A stretch of DNA of 64,000 nt, taken from assembly GCA_000181795.3 (NCBI GenBank), contig CM012954.1, positions 5,741,724 through 5,805,723 on the forward strand. Reading direction: 5' to 3'. The notes beneath the pieces were generated by a model. It was not told the DNA's origin, ran no database searches, and saw only the letters and a program-made list of their open reading frames with translations. The stretch is from Trichinella spiralis. Lineage: Eukaryota; Nematoda; Enoplea; Trichinellida; Trichinellidae. A program made the position numbers and the translations under genes. Shown here one piece after another: positions 1-13,900 of the stretch. The first letter of the stretch is position 1; each line of letters begins with the position of its first letter.

Positions 1-3000
1 CATGTCCAGTTCCGTATCGTCCACCCGGGGATGTACAACTGAGACTATGCCACGGTGATCAGTTCTTCCCGATGGGAGATGGAACAGTGGTCAGTTGATC
101 AGGCAGTCGGCACTGGACTGTTGTGAAATTTTTTCTTTAACTTATTGTTAAAACCTGAAAAATAAATCTCTTTTATATTTATTTATATTTATGTATATAT
201 ATATACAGAATCGAGTATCGTTCTATCGACCCTGCAGTACCGTGGGATGCAACTCAATCGGTGGTATATGTTTTCAAGGAAAATGCTACTGTAATGAACA
301 ATATCAAGGTGTCGCTTGTGATCAATTCAAAGTGCTCACCTCCTTTCCAATTTACCTGTGCGATCCAAGAAAATTAACCGCAACCGAAGGTGTACCCTAT
401 CAAGCAGATGTATGCGTATCAGTAAGCATATAAATTTTAAATAATTTCTTTACTTTACTGCCACTATTCATTATGGTTCTTCCATTCAGGTTAAAAATCA
501 TAAGATAACCTGGAAATTAATCCAAGGACCGGCCAATATGACCATCCATCCCGTAACGGGCAGAATAACTTGGTCATATCCAGTTGGCGCAATGTCACCA
601 ATAAAAATAGTGGTCGGCGCACGCACTGCCGACATGGCTTCATTCTTGGCCAGTACCCTGATCGTTTTGGTCTCCTATGAACCGTACATTGTAAAAGTGG
701 TGCGCAATGATACAGCAACGGTCAGCATAATTGGACAAACAAATTACGTTGCAATTCCAAGCCGAGCACCGTTTTCTGTACCTGTACGAATGGTAGTTTT
801 CAAAGACAGGCAACCTTACTATGAATGGCAAGTTTGGACAGATGGAAATGGTCATTTCGAAACAGTCTACATAGAAAACTACCAAGATTACGGTGTATTT
901 TCAGTTTTGGCCATTCATCCTGGCAAAACGCTCCTGCTGAACGTCTACTCTCCGTATTTCACCGATCCTCGTGTTTCTTGGTGCGTTTATTATGTTCAAT
1001 TAATCGGACCTTCCAAAGTGACCAACTGTAACGTCAATCAGCAGTGCAGAGCTGAAATTGTGATCAAAACTACGCCAACCCATGAACTGACCAACTTCAC
1101 ACTCGCAGTAGGTGTTGTATGAAAACTTCTAAAACCCAAAGCTAAAATATATATATATTTCTTTTCAATTTGAGCGAAGCAAAAAATTAAAATACACCAA
1201 CACAAACAAAGTGCACATGTAATTCAGTTAGTGATTACTAGAGATGGATAAAAGAAAAATATTGCTAGATTTCAAATGCTTTCCATCTTAGATTTCAAAT
1301 GACCAAACGAATCCAAATGCACCCGAACTAGTCAACGCACCTTCGATTATGCACATACCGAAAAAGTCCGTCTTATCAATACCGTTGGTGTTCGTTTTTC
1401 GTGAACCACTGGAAGGAAACGTTCGACTCGTAGCAAGAGCAGATGGCAAGCCAACAGTTGCCAAATTGGACATTCCTTTCAAAGTGATGTCACAAAGTGT
1501 CCACGTCCATATCAAGCCCACGTCGTTGCACTTCTTGAGTTGCAATGGAATGTTCGGCAATATAAGAAATTCGGTAAGAGAATAAACTGAAACTGAAATT
1601 TTGATTAATTAAATTTTTACAATCAAGAACTATATTCCATACAACCTACTATATTTAAAAAGTCAATATATTTAGATTCAAATCTACAATTATGGACTAG
1701 TACCAATAACTAACCTGGAACTTTCCTGCGCCAGTGACCAATGTCCGGTGTTCATTTCGTCAATAGTACTGGAAAATCAACTGCCGGAACAACAATCCGA
1801 CATGCTGCTTCCGGGACAGTCAGCTTGCTTGAACTTTGAAGTTTCAAGTTCAAAAAAAGATTCCAACATTACCACCGATGTTCACCTGTTGCACAACATC
1901 AACTTGAGAAAGGATATTCCACTGATCATTGTATCTTTGCCGGAGCCTTGCTGGACGTTGAAAGTTGTTGTGTACAGTTTCGAAGTGTTCGCCAGCGATG
2001 CAATGTTGAAAACTGCCATCGATACGGTAATCGAAGTGAAAAATGTCCAGCTGCAGTACAACGACGTCCAAGAAGCCAATAGTGACGGTAAAATTTTCGC
2101 AATCTTTTTTGCAACAACTTCCAAGTTTGAAGATGATAAATTTTTAAGGAAACCAATTTTCGCTTCCTTCACCAGGAGAATACGTGGTTCAAATAAGCAA
2201 ACTTGGCTACGATGCGCTGAGACAAGTGGTCAGTGTACGATTTGCCCGAGCGGAAGCGATTTTCATGTTTCGCCAAAGATCTCCTGAAATATTGCTCAGT
2301 CGAAAATGGAACAGTCCAGATTATAAATTTTCCATCGAACAAAAAAATAATGTAAATTTTCTATTTCATCCGTCCGTACTGGATAGTATAGGATATATTT
2401 GGCTTTCTTTTTCGTTCCAGCTTATCCTGATGGAACCACCATTGTTCACGATGAACATGGACCAGCCGAAAACTTCAGTAACGGTCAGGCTGAAAAATCA
2501 AGCACACGTAACTTTGGAAAATATCTATTTCGACGAGAAAAATATTGAAACGGTTTTACAAATTCCATCGGTAATATTTCGGCAAGAAAAATGAATAAAT
2601 AAATAAATAAATATTAGAGTATTTTCCATTTGCAGACAACAGTTGTAGCTTTCCTCAACCCTCATCAAGCGACAGCCGTTGAATTGAAGCTCAATTTCAA
2701 TTATACAAGCGACGAATTTCTGCTCCAAATGCAGCAGTGCAATCTACTTTGCCTACCACTGCGATACGAATTTACCGTTGACAATCAGCTCATTCAGATG
2801 GAAGAGTGTTTTCTGTTGCAATTCAGCCAACCGTCTGTTGAAGATCCAACCGTGTGCAGAGGTTTCTCACAGTCCCATATTAGAAGTGCAGTAGTTGTTC
2901 GTATGTTGTTTCAAAATTTGCATTTTAGTCGAACTGACACACCAAATGCCCGTACAAATTCCGTTGACCATCAGAAATGAGCTGCCCTGTTCGTGCGGCT

Positions 3001-6000
3001 ATGTAGCCGTGTCCGAATGTCTGTCGTTGTACAGCACCACTGGTTCTTGTGGTGAAGCGGTGGAAATGATCACGTCGATCCCCGGTTTGGGAATGATTTT
3101 AGAAATGCTTCAACTGATCAACGCCTGCTCCAGATCGTACATTGATTTGGATCTTGTCGACCGTGTTATCAAGTAAAAAGTGAACAACTTAACTGTTCGA
3201 TCGTTCATACAACCTGTATTACAGCTGCGTCATGTCATCGGGATACAATTGCTTGAACACAGAAAATACAATACAGGCTGACAATAATTCCGATATTTAC
3301 AATCAATTCAATGATCAAAGTATCAGTCCGAAGAAGGATTTCTTCTCCGCTTACGCCAGATTCTTCTCACTGATGCGTACAATTCTATCCATGCCTCGGT
3401 ATGTGAACATTTCGCTCTCAATACAACCCCTCAAAACAGTTTATCATGCATGAATAAAAATTAATTGCCTCTCTTTTTTTTTCTTCTCAAGTTTGTACTG
3501 GTCAGATAGCCACTGGTTTTCAATGTTCAAAAAATTCATCAGCGAAACGTCAGAAAATGAAGAATCTTTATCCGTTCGAGAATTGAAAGCACTGAGTGAA
3601 ACCGTGGGCAATTTCCAACAAAGCTACCAGCTCGGTCAGGCGTTGAAATTGTGGAATACGACGGCCGGACTGTTGAGAACTGGAAAATCGCTTCCCGCTG
3701 CACCGTACTCTTTTCCCTGGAACGAGATGATTCTGTTCGCTAATTTGAAAGATGCTCTACAAAAGCTTGCCACAAAGGTAACTCGACCAAAATTTCCAAT
3801 GCTCATTTGTTGAACTGTTCGTTTTGTTTCATTCGAAAAAAATAGCTGAACGCGAAAAATGCATTCGAACTGCTCGATCAGTCGTTGGTCACTTTGTCGA
3901 AATCAGAAAATGCTACCAGAAAAAAAGTACAGGACAAAAAATACACATACATCCCAACCGTAGAAGAAAAAAATGAGCTACGATCTTTTGTATATGATTT
4001 TGTTTGCAGAGTTTGGCCGCGTGTTTGGTCGGTGGTTTGAGCTTCTCGACCGTCAGCATGTATGAAAATGACGATGCCGCCGTGCAGTTGACAATTCAAA
4101 ATTTGAATCCCAACAAATTGGAAAACGTGACCGTCAAATTGATACTGATGTCCGTGGGATCGATGGACAACGTGGACAACAACGTCAACATGCAACTCGG
4201 TAACTAGCACAGTAGATAGATAATTTGTTCATCCGATCTGTTCAGTCAGCATTTGTCTCTTTTTCAAGGCAATGCTACAGCTTTCGGTTTCGACCATTCC
4301 AACAATATCGGTCCGAATGATCAAACGGCCAGCATTTTTTGGCCAATCAAAGCGGTCGCTTCGAAACGTCTACTGGGCGTGGCAAAAGTTCGCGCCACGG
4401 CCGAGGTACAATTCCAACTGGCCGGCTCTGGGTTCGCAGCTGAATTCAATTCACCGTTGCTAACTGTTCGACCGAAAATCGCTTTGCTCGTCAATCAAAT
4501 CGTCCAACTGACCACCGCCCCAGGGCCGAGTGTGATCATAGCGATCAACAACATCGGCTACAGCGCCGTGGAAGAGCTGCGCTTGGAAAACGTGCGTCCG
4601 TTGTTCGGTAGTCAAGATCCAGAAGAACAATTGACAAAGCCGTTCGTTCGCAAAGCACTGCTCGACCAGACCAACTTGCAGCCCCAGTGGAACCAGAGGA
4701 TCAGAAACATCCGGCCAGGCCAAGTGGTTCATCTCATCTACTTTCTCGATCCGTCCCGACAATGGACATTTGACCGTTTCACTTATGAAATTTTGGTCAA
4801 CGGCAACACCATACCGGCAGTAGAGAGTCGACGGTTTTTCGCTTTGCATTATTTCCACGAAAATGACCACCACCAGCATCAACAAATCAGTGCAGCGTTG
4901 CTGACCGACGACGACAGGTCGTCCGCAGAAGTGCCGAAATATTTTTACATTTTCGCCAACGGTCAACTGCTACCGGTGATCAACGTCCAGCCGGTGACGA
5001 CGAACTACTGCATGCAAAGTGTCGACCACTGCTTGCTGGAGGCGAACGTCACCGGCTCCGGAGCCGGGGTACTGTACGGCAGGTTGGAGTTGCCGTTCAA
5101 ATTGAACGCCAACATGAGCCTGGTATCGGCGACGGTGAACCAAGTCTGCACCGGGCCGTGGCACGTCTGGACAACGGACCTGAGCCCACAGAGCACGCTC
5201 CTCCACTTCGCCTTGCCCAACTGGTCCGGCTCCGACGTGACCAAGCTGACGTTGGTGTTCGGGCTTCCGTCCCGCGAGCCGATCTACTTCTTGCACGATC
5301 AGTACAATCAGACGTTGGACCGATGCACGCCGGTCGGTTCGACAATTTTCCAACTGCTCGCCTTGTGCGTCAATCATTCCAACGAAGCGGCCAAAGTGAC
5401 CTACTCCCTGAAAGACACGTACGGCGTGTTGTCCATCGATCCGCTGACCGCTGAAATTAAACTCCGTCGCCCACTGACGGACATTGGTCAGGTGAATGAG
5501 ATGAGCATCCAAGTGACAGCGAGCAGTCCAACTCAGACAGTGCCGACCGCGTCGACTATGCTCCATTTGTTCATTGTCGACAATATCACAACCAGCCATC
5601 GCAATTTCACAACAACAGTCGGTACAGTATGCATCACCGAAGAAGAACCGCCCCAACAACCGACCATCACAGTCGACCAAACTCAACTACCCGAACCAGA
5701 GCCCGAAGTCGACTGGACAAGCGTGGAAGGGAATTCGACCACGACCGTCGTCATAACTGACGAACAAGAAGCACTCCTCCAACCGACCGAATATACGACA
5801 CACAGTGAAAATGAAACCGTCATAACAGCAACAACACTTTCCACATTGTCAACAATGAACCCATTCGACAATTCGAGCTCAAGTTCGCAAAATGGTACTA
5901 CTGTAAATTATGAATTTCAGTCGACGGAATTTCAAGAGCTACCAACTTCCACAGTCGCCCTGGTCACTGATGAAATTGACCATACTGCTGATTGGACAAA

Positions 6001-6238
6001 TAATATGGAAAACACGACACAAACGGTTGACGAGCAGAACAACGAAACCGAAACAGGCTTGATCAGTGAAACGTTGGTCATTGTCACCAATACAGCCCCG
6101 ACGTCGGATCTGATCAAAACCACAACCAATTCGGACAATCAGATGACTTTGGACGAGATAATCAGCTTAGCGTGCAAATTGCGCACTTCAAAATCTCTCT
6201 GGGCTATTATTTGCGATTTGGGTAGAATTAAAACTTAA
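1..6238 (+). CDS. Large extracellular EGF/cadherin-like protein, 5' truncated by window edge
   Basis: Fourteen phase-consistent exons: 1-89, 209-421, 490-1107, 1292-1573, 1676-2087, 2176-2351, 2421-2570, 2636-2900, 2929-3172, 3225-3398, 3492-3777, 3846-3926, 4010-4199, 4269-6238, with stop TAA at 6236. They give about 1715 residues; the true start lies upstream. An EGF-like module (CFQGKCYCNEQYQGVACDQF) is encoded near 270-330. Next come beta-rich segments with N-glycosylation sequons, a Cys-bearing helical part (about 2970-3800) and more beta-rich modules (about 4030-4960). A cadherin-like repeat covers about 5340-5580 (VLSIDPLTAEI, then IQVTA and LFIVDN). The tail (5590-6120) is Thr/Ser/Glu-rich and mucin-like. 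No transmembrane helix follows, so secretion or matrix location is inferred. I do not recognise an orthologue; the module order recalls uncharacterised adhesion-type surface proteins. Confidence 0.8.
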
Positions 6239-7509
6239 TAAAATCAAGAAGTGGAAAGAGAAAAAAGAAGAAATAGAAAAAATGCATGCACGGAAAATAT
6301 CGCCCTTCAAATATTTGTCACTTACCGTCGAAACAAGTCCGTATAGGAATGTTGACTGAACTTGATTAGAATAATTTCAAATCAAAAGAAAAACAACGCG
6401 GTCTTCTCATCGGTGACGTGACAACGCAGAAGAACTACCGCCAGTAGGAATACTGTAGATATGTTCAAGTCCAAATCACAAACTCACTTTTATGTGTGCC
6501 AATAAAAATAATACTGTTTTCATTTATCAATTGAATGTTGCTTTCGTTTAAATGACTTTTAAAATTATTTTTTTACCATAATCGACATGATCAAATTTAG
6601 AGAGCATTTTTTTAATTTGCAATTTTTAAGAACAAAATCAGTCTAATTTTATGATCACTATGATTTTTATACAACTTTTACAACATAGTTGTGCAAGTCT
6701 GCCCTATGCAGGCAGTTATGGACGAAAGTGTCGATTCGTTCCCCGCAGTTAATCAAAGTAGGAGTATAAAATTTACCTAGAGAAAGACATGAAAGAAAAT
6801 AACTTATTCAATTAGTATTTAAAAGGTTAAAATAAAAATTGAATCTTGCTTACGACAATGTAAGATAAACCGTTTATTGACAATTCGCTTATTAGCTTAT
6901 TGAAATTGGGCATGTAATAATCTGCATTAATTACATTATTAACTGACCATTTATTTGGTTGGTTTCATGTGTCGCATTAGTGTTTTCCACTGATTCTGCT
7001 GAACACACCCTTACCTACCTAATTTTATCCGTACTTAACTTATTGAAATAGAAAATCTATTTCATGTTGAAATTTTACAAAAGAATAATAAATGTTGTGC
7101 ACGGATGTGTGAAACGATGAAATAAAAGAGAAAGACGTGATAAATAAAATCGGTTTTAATGCTCGTTTGCCGTGCGTGATGTTACGCACAAATTCCCAGC
7201 AGAATATTTCCAATCGACCAAGCTGACTGAGCTTTTCTTTTCTTTTCCTCTACCCAAGACCATTTCCTGTTTGACCCTGCGTTCCAAGCTTAACTGACTG
7301 AATATGTTTTGCAAGCAATGTTGTCAATTTTCGAAGCCTACATATGAATCGATCGTTAACAAATAAGACAGACATATAGATAGATGATAAGTAGATAAAT
7401 AGACAGATGCATGCGTTGAGCCTTGATTTTGAGGCAACAGCCAGCCTGCATGGCAGTGACAGCTTGAATTGAAAAAAAAGCTATCAACTTAAAAAATTAA
7501 CCGCATACT

Positions 7510-7548
<39 letters not shown>

Positions 7549-7753
7549 TCACACATCCATTAGATTTCAATAATTTGTCAATTGCAATTGAAAAAAGACA
7601 TTTATCAGTGTAAAGTTGAAACAAATCTGCAATAGGCAAGCGTCATCAAGTAGAATTTACAATGATGACAACAAAGGATGTGCCGGCTTAATGAAGCCGT
7701 TTTCAAAATTGACCAGAGGAAAAATCAAATTACAACACCACGCCTTCTAATGG
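6239..7753. other. Intergenic, no gene seen
   Basis: AT-rich spacer between the converging extracellular-protein gene (+) and CNRIP1 (-). It holds scattered short open frames only. A short inverted repeat, GTGCGT/ACGCAC with a 6-base loop, lies at 7172-7189. A TA dinucleotide tract is listed separately. Confidence 0.6.
7512..7547. repeat. (TA)n microsatellite
   Basis: About 18 perfect TA units, located 3' of the CNRIP1 stop codon. Confidence 0.95.
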
Positions 7754-9675
7754 TCATTTCAGTTCCACTTCAACAACATTTATCATACAATCATCGTAAG
7801 TCGAACAAACGAGCACCATTTGTCGAAATTTGTCACCCCACTGAGCATGTGGATCGGAGATGTCGTAAAATTTGCACTGCAAATCTTGCGTCACACTTCC
7901 AAAAACACCCTTCAAGTGGACAAATGTTACCATAAATTAATTGTTAATTTGCATGAATTTAAAAAGAGAATAGTAAATAACAATTAATTTTATTTTTGTT
8001 GCTATTTTTACTTTTTTTTCTTCAACATTTGCATCATTTATTTTATTCAAAATAATATATATATACTGCTTACGCGAAGCATAAGTCGAATGTTGCAACG
8101 ACTGCGGCTTTTGGTTTTCGAAAATCCTGCCGTCGACCAATCCGCCTCAATACCACCATCTGGTTCTAGATGACTGATCAAATTTTCACCATTAATTTCA
8201 GCTTCTCTACAAAAGAAATACCAAGCGAAAAAAACAACATGCAAATTCCAAAAAAAAAATATATACAACAAAGTATATTTAAAAATTAATTTGAAAAAAG
8301 AGACAACAATTTCCACTGTTCATCATGTTTAATTTAGAAAAAGCTAAAAAATCGAAATTTTTACTCATTCGGGATTTCACAGATTATTAGCAGACATTCG
8401 TGATAATGTATTTATTTTCCTTTTGTGCGATGAAATTGCACTGCGAAAAGCGTGTTTCAAAATATTCAATGATTGAATTCCACAAAACAAGCCTTTTTAT
8501 CATTTCTTCTATCACCATTCTCACTCAAACTTTTATTAACTGTTTAATGTGAAATGGTGCAATAATTGAATTTCAAAGAATGAAAACAATCCCATGCAAA
8601 TTGCTAATTTTCCAAGTTATTTTGCCAAGTGCACCATTTTTATGAAGATTAAAAAAATATACATATATATGTATACGTATTGAAAAAGAGAAATAAAATA
8701 AAAATCAAATGATAAAAAGAGGGAAATATTCAACGTATTACAGCAGAATTATCAGTGCATAATAAAGTGAAAATCATTAGCACGCACAATATCCGCAGTA
8801 GTGCCTGAAAGGGAAATTTTTCAATCAGTCAATTAACACTCACTTCATTTATTCGAAAAATTGAAGCAGATTCATAATGCCTAGTTATTAATGGAAAAGT
8901 TTTCGAATATTATTCATATTCATACAACAACTCTCGCTTTCTTTCCCTGACCACCACCATCGTCTGATCTATTTTTCAACATGAATGCGTGCATTTTTTT
9001 CCTGTTGCAAACAGAGCTTATTTTATTAATTTAAGCAGCTTCAATTTTCATTTCACTGGAAAAATATAATAAATGAAATTGAAGTTTCAGATAAAAAAGG
9101 AAAAAAGTATATATAATTTTTTTCATTCAATCGTTCAAAGAAACGCTTGCAAGCCACGCTAAGCCAAGCCAAGCCAAGCAGCAGTAGCAGCACATCAGCA
9201 TCAGCATCATCAGCTATATGTTTGCGCTACAGCTGCAAATTTTCAAAACGTCAACTGTGTTGTGAGAACTGAACGTTTGTTTACATGCACTAGCTGGCAG
9301 TGTAAATAGAGATACAGGTAATAAGTCAGTCAGTTATACTACTGCTATAACTAACTTACTAACCAAGTATGTTACTAGACTACTAGTAGTATGATGAATA
9401 TTATATTAATTTTATCAAATAACAGAGAGAGAGAGAATGGAAATAATATTGAAATGAAAAAAGAAAAATGTTTTTTTTTTGAAAGAAAAAACTTACTCAA
9501 ATTCCATTGGTGGACTTGAAGTGACGCCAATTCGATATGTAGTATCACGGTAAAGCTTCAACGTTTTTGTCGACATGTTGAAACGTCTGCCGTCGACTTT
9601 GAATGTAGTTTCGGCATTTTCCGGTTTCAAGCAACAAAACCGAATGTGAACTTCAAACCTGGACGGTGGTTTCAT
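7754..9675 (-). CDS. CNRIP1: CB1 cannabinoid receptor-interacting protein 1 homologue
   Basis: Three exons: 9497-9675, 8074-8206, 7754-7909, in consistent phase, giving 155 residues against 164 in human. Exon 1 encodes FKVDGRRFNMSTKTLKLY and a following TTYRIGV, matching the family's FYKVDGQRF...TIKLLTG...YKVEV. Exon 2 carries LEPDGG at the family's KEPDGD position. Exon 3 carries QCKFYDISDPHAQWGDKF, matching QVKFYNYHKRDHCQWGSPF. The family is a small beta-sandwich cytosolic protein first known as a partner of the CB1 receptor C-terminus; the ancestral role is unclear, and no CB1 homologue is seen here. I chose the ATG at 9675 because it aligns with the human start; an in-frame ATG at 9705 would add ten residues. 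Intron 1 is about 1.3 kb with simple repeats. Confidence 0.85.
9151..9214. repeat. Compound short tandem repeat (AAGCC)n then (AGC/ATC)n
   Basis: Lies in CNRIP1 intron 1. About four AAGCC-type units are followed by AGC and ATC triplets. Confidence 0.7.
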
Positions 9676-9920
9676 TATTATTCTTCTTCTTAGAATATTT
9701 TTCAAAACTGAAACAACAAAACCATAAATCCAGAAGAAGCAGAAAATGCAGAGAAAAAAAACTCAAAATGTGAGAATGTAAAAATTGTCAGAAAATAAAT
9801 AAATAAATAAATAATAAATTGTATGAAGATGTGCAGGAATGACGTCCTAGGCAAGCAAACACACACACACACACCCAAGCAGGAGTCGTGCTTCACCAGC
9901 TAACAACTACTGAACATCGA

Positions 9921-9943
9921 TCGCTCTCGCTCTCTCTCTCTCC
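9921..9943. promoter_or_regulatory. CT/GA tract upstream of CNRIP1, possible promoter element
   Basis: A (CT)n run 250 bases upstream of the CNRIP1 start, reading (GA)n on the gene strand. GA tracts are common near animal promoters; the function here is inferred from position alone. Confidence 0.25.
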
Positions 9944-10471
9944 AATTCCAATTCAAACTGCCATAATCATCTGCCACAAATCAAACAAATCGCGCTCGAT
10001 TACGGCAAATCATTGACCAACCAACCCGCCAGCTTGGCTCCACCATGCTTGTTGAATGGGAGGAGAAGCAGAGTGGAAGAAAGCAGCAACGTTTCCATTG
10101 TCATCGTATCCATCTCAACCGACCGACCAAATTATACAAACTGACTGACTCCACCACACCCAAATACACAGCTTCAATCACTGCAAGCAAAATAAGAAAA
10201 TATACATAAAACGTCACCATTTTCTCCTTCTTTTTTTCTTCTTATAAATTTCCACTTCTTTTTTCCATCCATCCTTTTCTTGTTCACAAATTGAACACAA
10301 TACTCCATTATCATACAGTATGTTGTATTTATTTCTTGAAACTGTAAAAAAATTAAACAGGCAGTAGTAAAATCGCTAAAGCTCGACAAATCCACAACTA
10401 CATCATATGTTGCATATGTATAGATTAGAAATTATAAATCGAATTATTAATATATTTTTTTAAAACAAATT

Positions 10472-10933
10472 TCACAACTCTTCTTCTTCTTCACAATGAA
10501 GTCTCACATGCTCCATATAATTGACACTCAATACAACCTGAGAACAAATGTGACACAAGTCGACCGATTGGAATCGAACTTGCAAATCTTCTCCACAATT
10601 GACACAATGCGTTATATAGCAGCGGAGCAACTTTTTCTGCATATCTACATTTGGCATCAGGCTGATCATCTCAGGAAAAACAGACAAGAACAACCCCTCG
10701 CCGAGCTGATGCATCATCTCGGAAAAGAAATCCCCGGCTAGCATTTTTCCTTCTTGGAAACTGTTGAGCAAATTTTCAAAACTGGCCAATTCATTATCCG
10801 ACATGCTAGCAACAAGCCGACCACGCAAATTCGCAGATTGTTCTTCATACTGTGACAGTTTCAAAAACTCTCCGCTCTTCCACTTTTTACCTGAAACAAA
10901 ATTTACAACTGTAACAATATAATATTTCTGTTC

Positions 10934-10992
<59 letters not shown>

Positions 10993-13900
10993 CTTTTTTT
11001 TTTGATTTTTGCTTTCACTTTTCGATATTTCTGAAACATATAACAACAATAAAAAGCAAAATTTGAACCTGATCTGTTTTCAATATATGGCAAACATTTT
11101 TCATAAAATTCCGGATATTTCACGTGGAGAAAAAAGTTGAAACAGTTCGATTTTGCTTCTTTTTTCATTCGCTCTGCGCTATCCCATTTCACTCGACTAG
11201 CCTGAAAAGTAAACATCTGTGCCCTTTTATTCAAATATCAAATTTAGCCATTGCCATAATTGTACCCTACCCTGAATGAAAATCACTCGATGATGATGAG
11301 AAAACAAAAACAATTTAAAAATCATAAAAGCTTAGAAAATTAATTTTAAAAAATTCGACTCATATCGATTTGACTAAATGAATTGTGAATAAATAAAAAA
11401 TAGATATATTTAAAAGTATTTATGTATTTATTGTGTTATCAATTTTCAAGGCAAACAAAAAGGAACGTCAACAATTTCGACCAGTATAATGAACCAACCA
11501 ACAGTAGTAAAATCATCCATCCCAAGAAACATAATTATATTTTCATCACATAAATTAAAAAACAGTGTCCAATTGCTAAAAATAAATGAATATACATAAA
11601 TAAATATGTATATAGTCGTATCAAATGACACAGCGACTGCGCCTCAGGAGGCGGTGGTGAAGACTTCGGCCAACTTTTGGCCAGCTTCTCGTCATTTTTT
11701 TCATTCTGTAAATTTTGTACTTTCAGAAATGCCAATCATTTTGGCCTAAAAAGAGCTCATAAATGCACAAAAACATCGCTTCTGTTCAATTTTCTCTTTT
11801 CTGATAAATTATATTTCATTCTACCAATCGTTCTCTTCCTCAACCATGAACAACAACAACAACTACAACACCCATGCACATTTTGCATGTGCGCATTTAA
11901 ATTTAAATAAAAATCACAATACTGAAAAAGCTTCATTTTTTTCCATTATAAGTTATATGATAAAATTAAATCAATAGTGCCAAAAATGAAATGAAGTTTT
12001 TTTATCGTTTGCAATTAAACATTCCATCATAAAAGCACGGTGACTGACTAACCTGTAGATTTGATGATCCTTTTGCACTCTTTTGCGACGATTTACCTTG
12101 CACTTGCTTGTGGTCATTGCTGCGTAACTGCAAGAAAAATTCATCAGACAAAAAAATGATCGCTAACAAAATTCATAAAAAACAAAAGAAAGAAAAAACA
12201 TACACCAGCTTTATCTTTGAATTTTTTACCGTCAATATGAGCACCTGATTTGTTCGCATTTTTCTAAAATACAGTACGTTTTTCACATTGAAAATATTAT
12301 TGTTAATTTAAACCTACCTGCACCAATTTCATACTGTCATGCTGAGCGTGAAACGGTGATTGAATAACCGTTGTGTCTTCATTCAAAGAAGCCTACAATA
12401 ATAACTACATGATTGTTGAACATAATTTGAACAAAAAACGCTTAATTTATTCACAACTACATTATAAAAATCCATTACCGTTTGTTGTTTCATTCTTGCT
12501 TTAACGTTCTTATTTGTTAATTCATCTACTTTCATCTGCAATAAAATCATGATAATTGAACAATTTAATGAATCAACACAGGAATATATATACATATATA
12601 ATCAAAAAAAGAACAATTCTACCTGCTGCTGCTCCTTTGCATTCTTCAATTTCGCTGTGGATGAACCATTCTGCACTTTTAATACGGCCGCCGAATAATT
12701 CTACACAAATATCATCAAAGAATAAATTGATATATTTTCAAAAATTAAAAAAAATCAATAAATTAAGCAAAATTAATTCAACTTCAAACTAACCGCGCTA
12801 GTTTTAGCAGAATATTCAACATTCCCAGCAGTGTGCGCATCCTTACTGCCTGGTAGCGATAGGAATTCCACCATATCTGCATTATTTGGCATCTTCTTCG
12901 TTTCCTACATAACTTTTAACATTGAAACAACGCTGTAAATTACTATAATTCAAATTTACGTTCACAGTCACATCAATTTTCACAACATCACGAGACTTAG
13001 ACTGTAGCTTGCTTTTAAAACCCTGAACAAATACAACAAAGATACAAAAAATAATTTAAATAAACAAAAATAATCTTCTTTACCAATAATGGCATGCCAG
13101 TAGTGTTACACATACTGTTTTCATTCACCAATGGTGGAAAGTCAGCATCACGGTTCATCATGGTTAAATTTATTTTCTAAATAAAAATTAAAATAAAGCT
13201 GCTTTCAACCGTACAATGATTGATGCTAAAAGACCAACCGCATTTTTCGCTTTTGTTTTACTACTACCTGCTTCATTATGCTTCTCTTCGATAGGTTCCT
13301 AATTTCAAAAGTTTTTTTTTAAAAAAAAAACTGCTTTTCCGAATGATGTGAAATGAACAAACGTTCAAATTATAAATTTTCATAAATTATTACCAACAAA
13401 AATTTTGTCTTCGATCGAGATTGGTGTGCTTCTGATGGTTGATTTGCTTTTAAATTCTTCAACACTGCCGGTTCCTTAAAATAAATTTAACATAAACGAC
13501 AAATTTTAATTATTATTTTGCAACTTACCTTCTTCGGTTCTGCCACTTGCTTGGAAAGCTTATTTGTCGAAGACCACTGAATCCATGGTTCACCTCTATT
13601 GCACTTCTGAATCAACTGAACCAATTAAAGAGAAGAAATAATTAAAATTATTTCTCAACATACCGAATCTTTTACAGGAAGTTCAGGAAATTCATTTTCA
13701 TATTGTGATGGTGGTTGTTCTGCTTTCTAAACACAATCATGCGATTCTATTGACACAATTTTGAATTCACAAAAATGTTCATTCAATTACTGCATATTAA
13801 GATTTACATTAGATATAACTTTGCTACGGATTCTTATACAACTACCAAGCACCTCAAGAAATGACCCGCCGTTCCCCAGTAATTTTGATGCTTAAACTGT

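Noticed and set aside
4970-5686. 238-codon minus-strand frame
   Set aside because: Antisense to the 3' exon of the extracellular protein, which has consistent splicing and recognisable cadherin-like and Thr-rich sequence.
11446-11631. Possible alternative ZNF598 3' exon with hydrophobic sequence
   Set aside because: It can be phased after 11638, but the product does not resemble the family and good splice signals are lacking; left as an unresolved bridge only.
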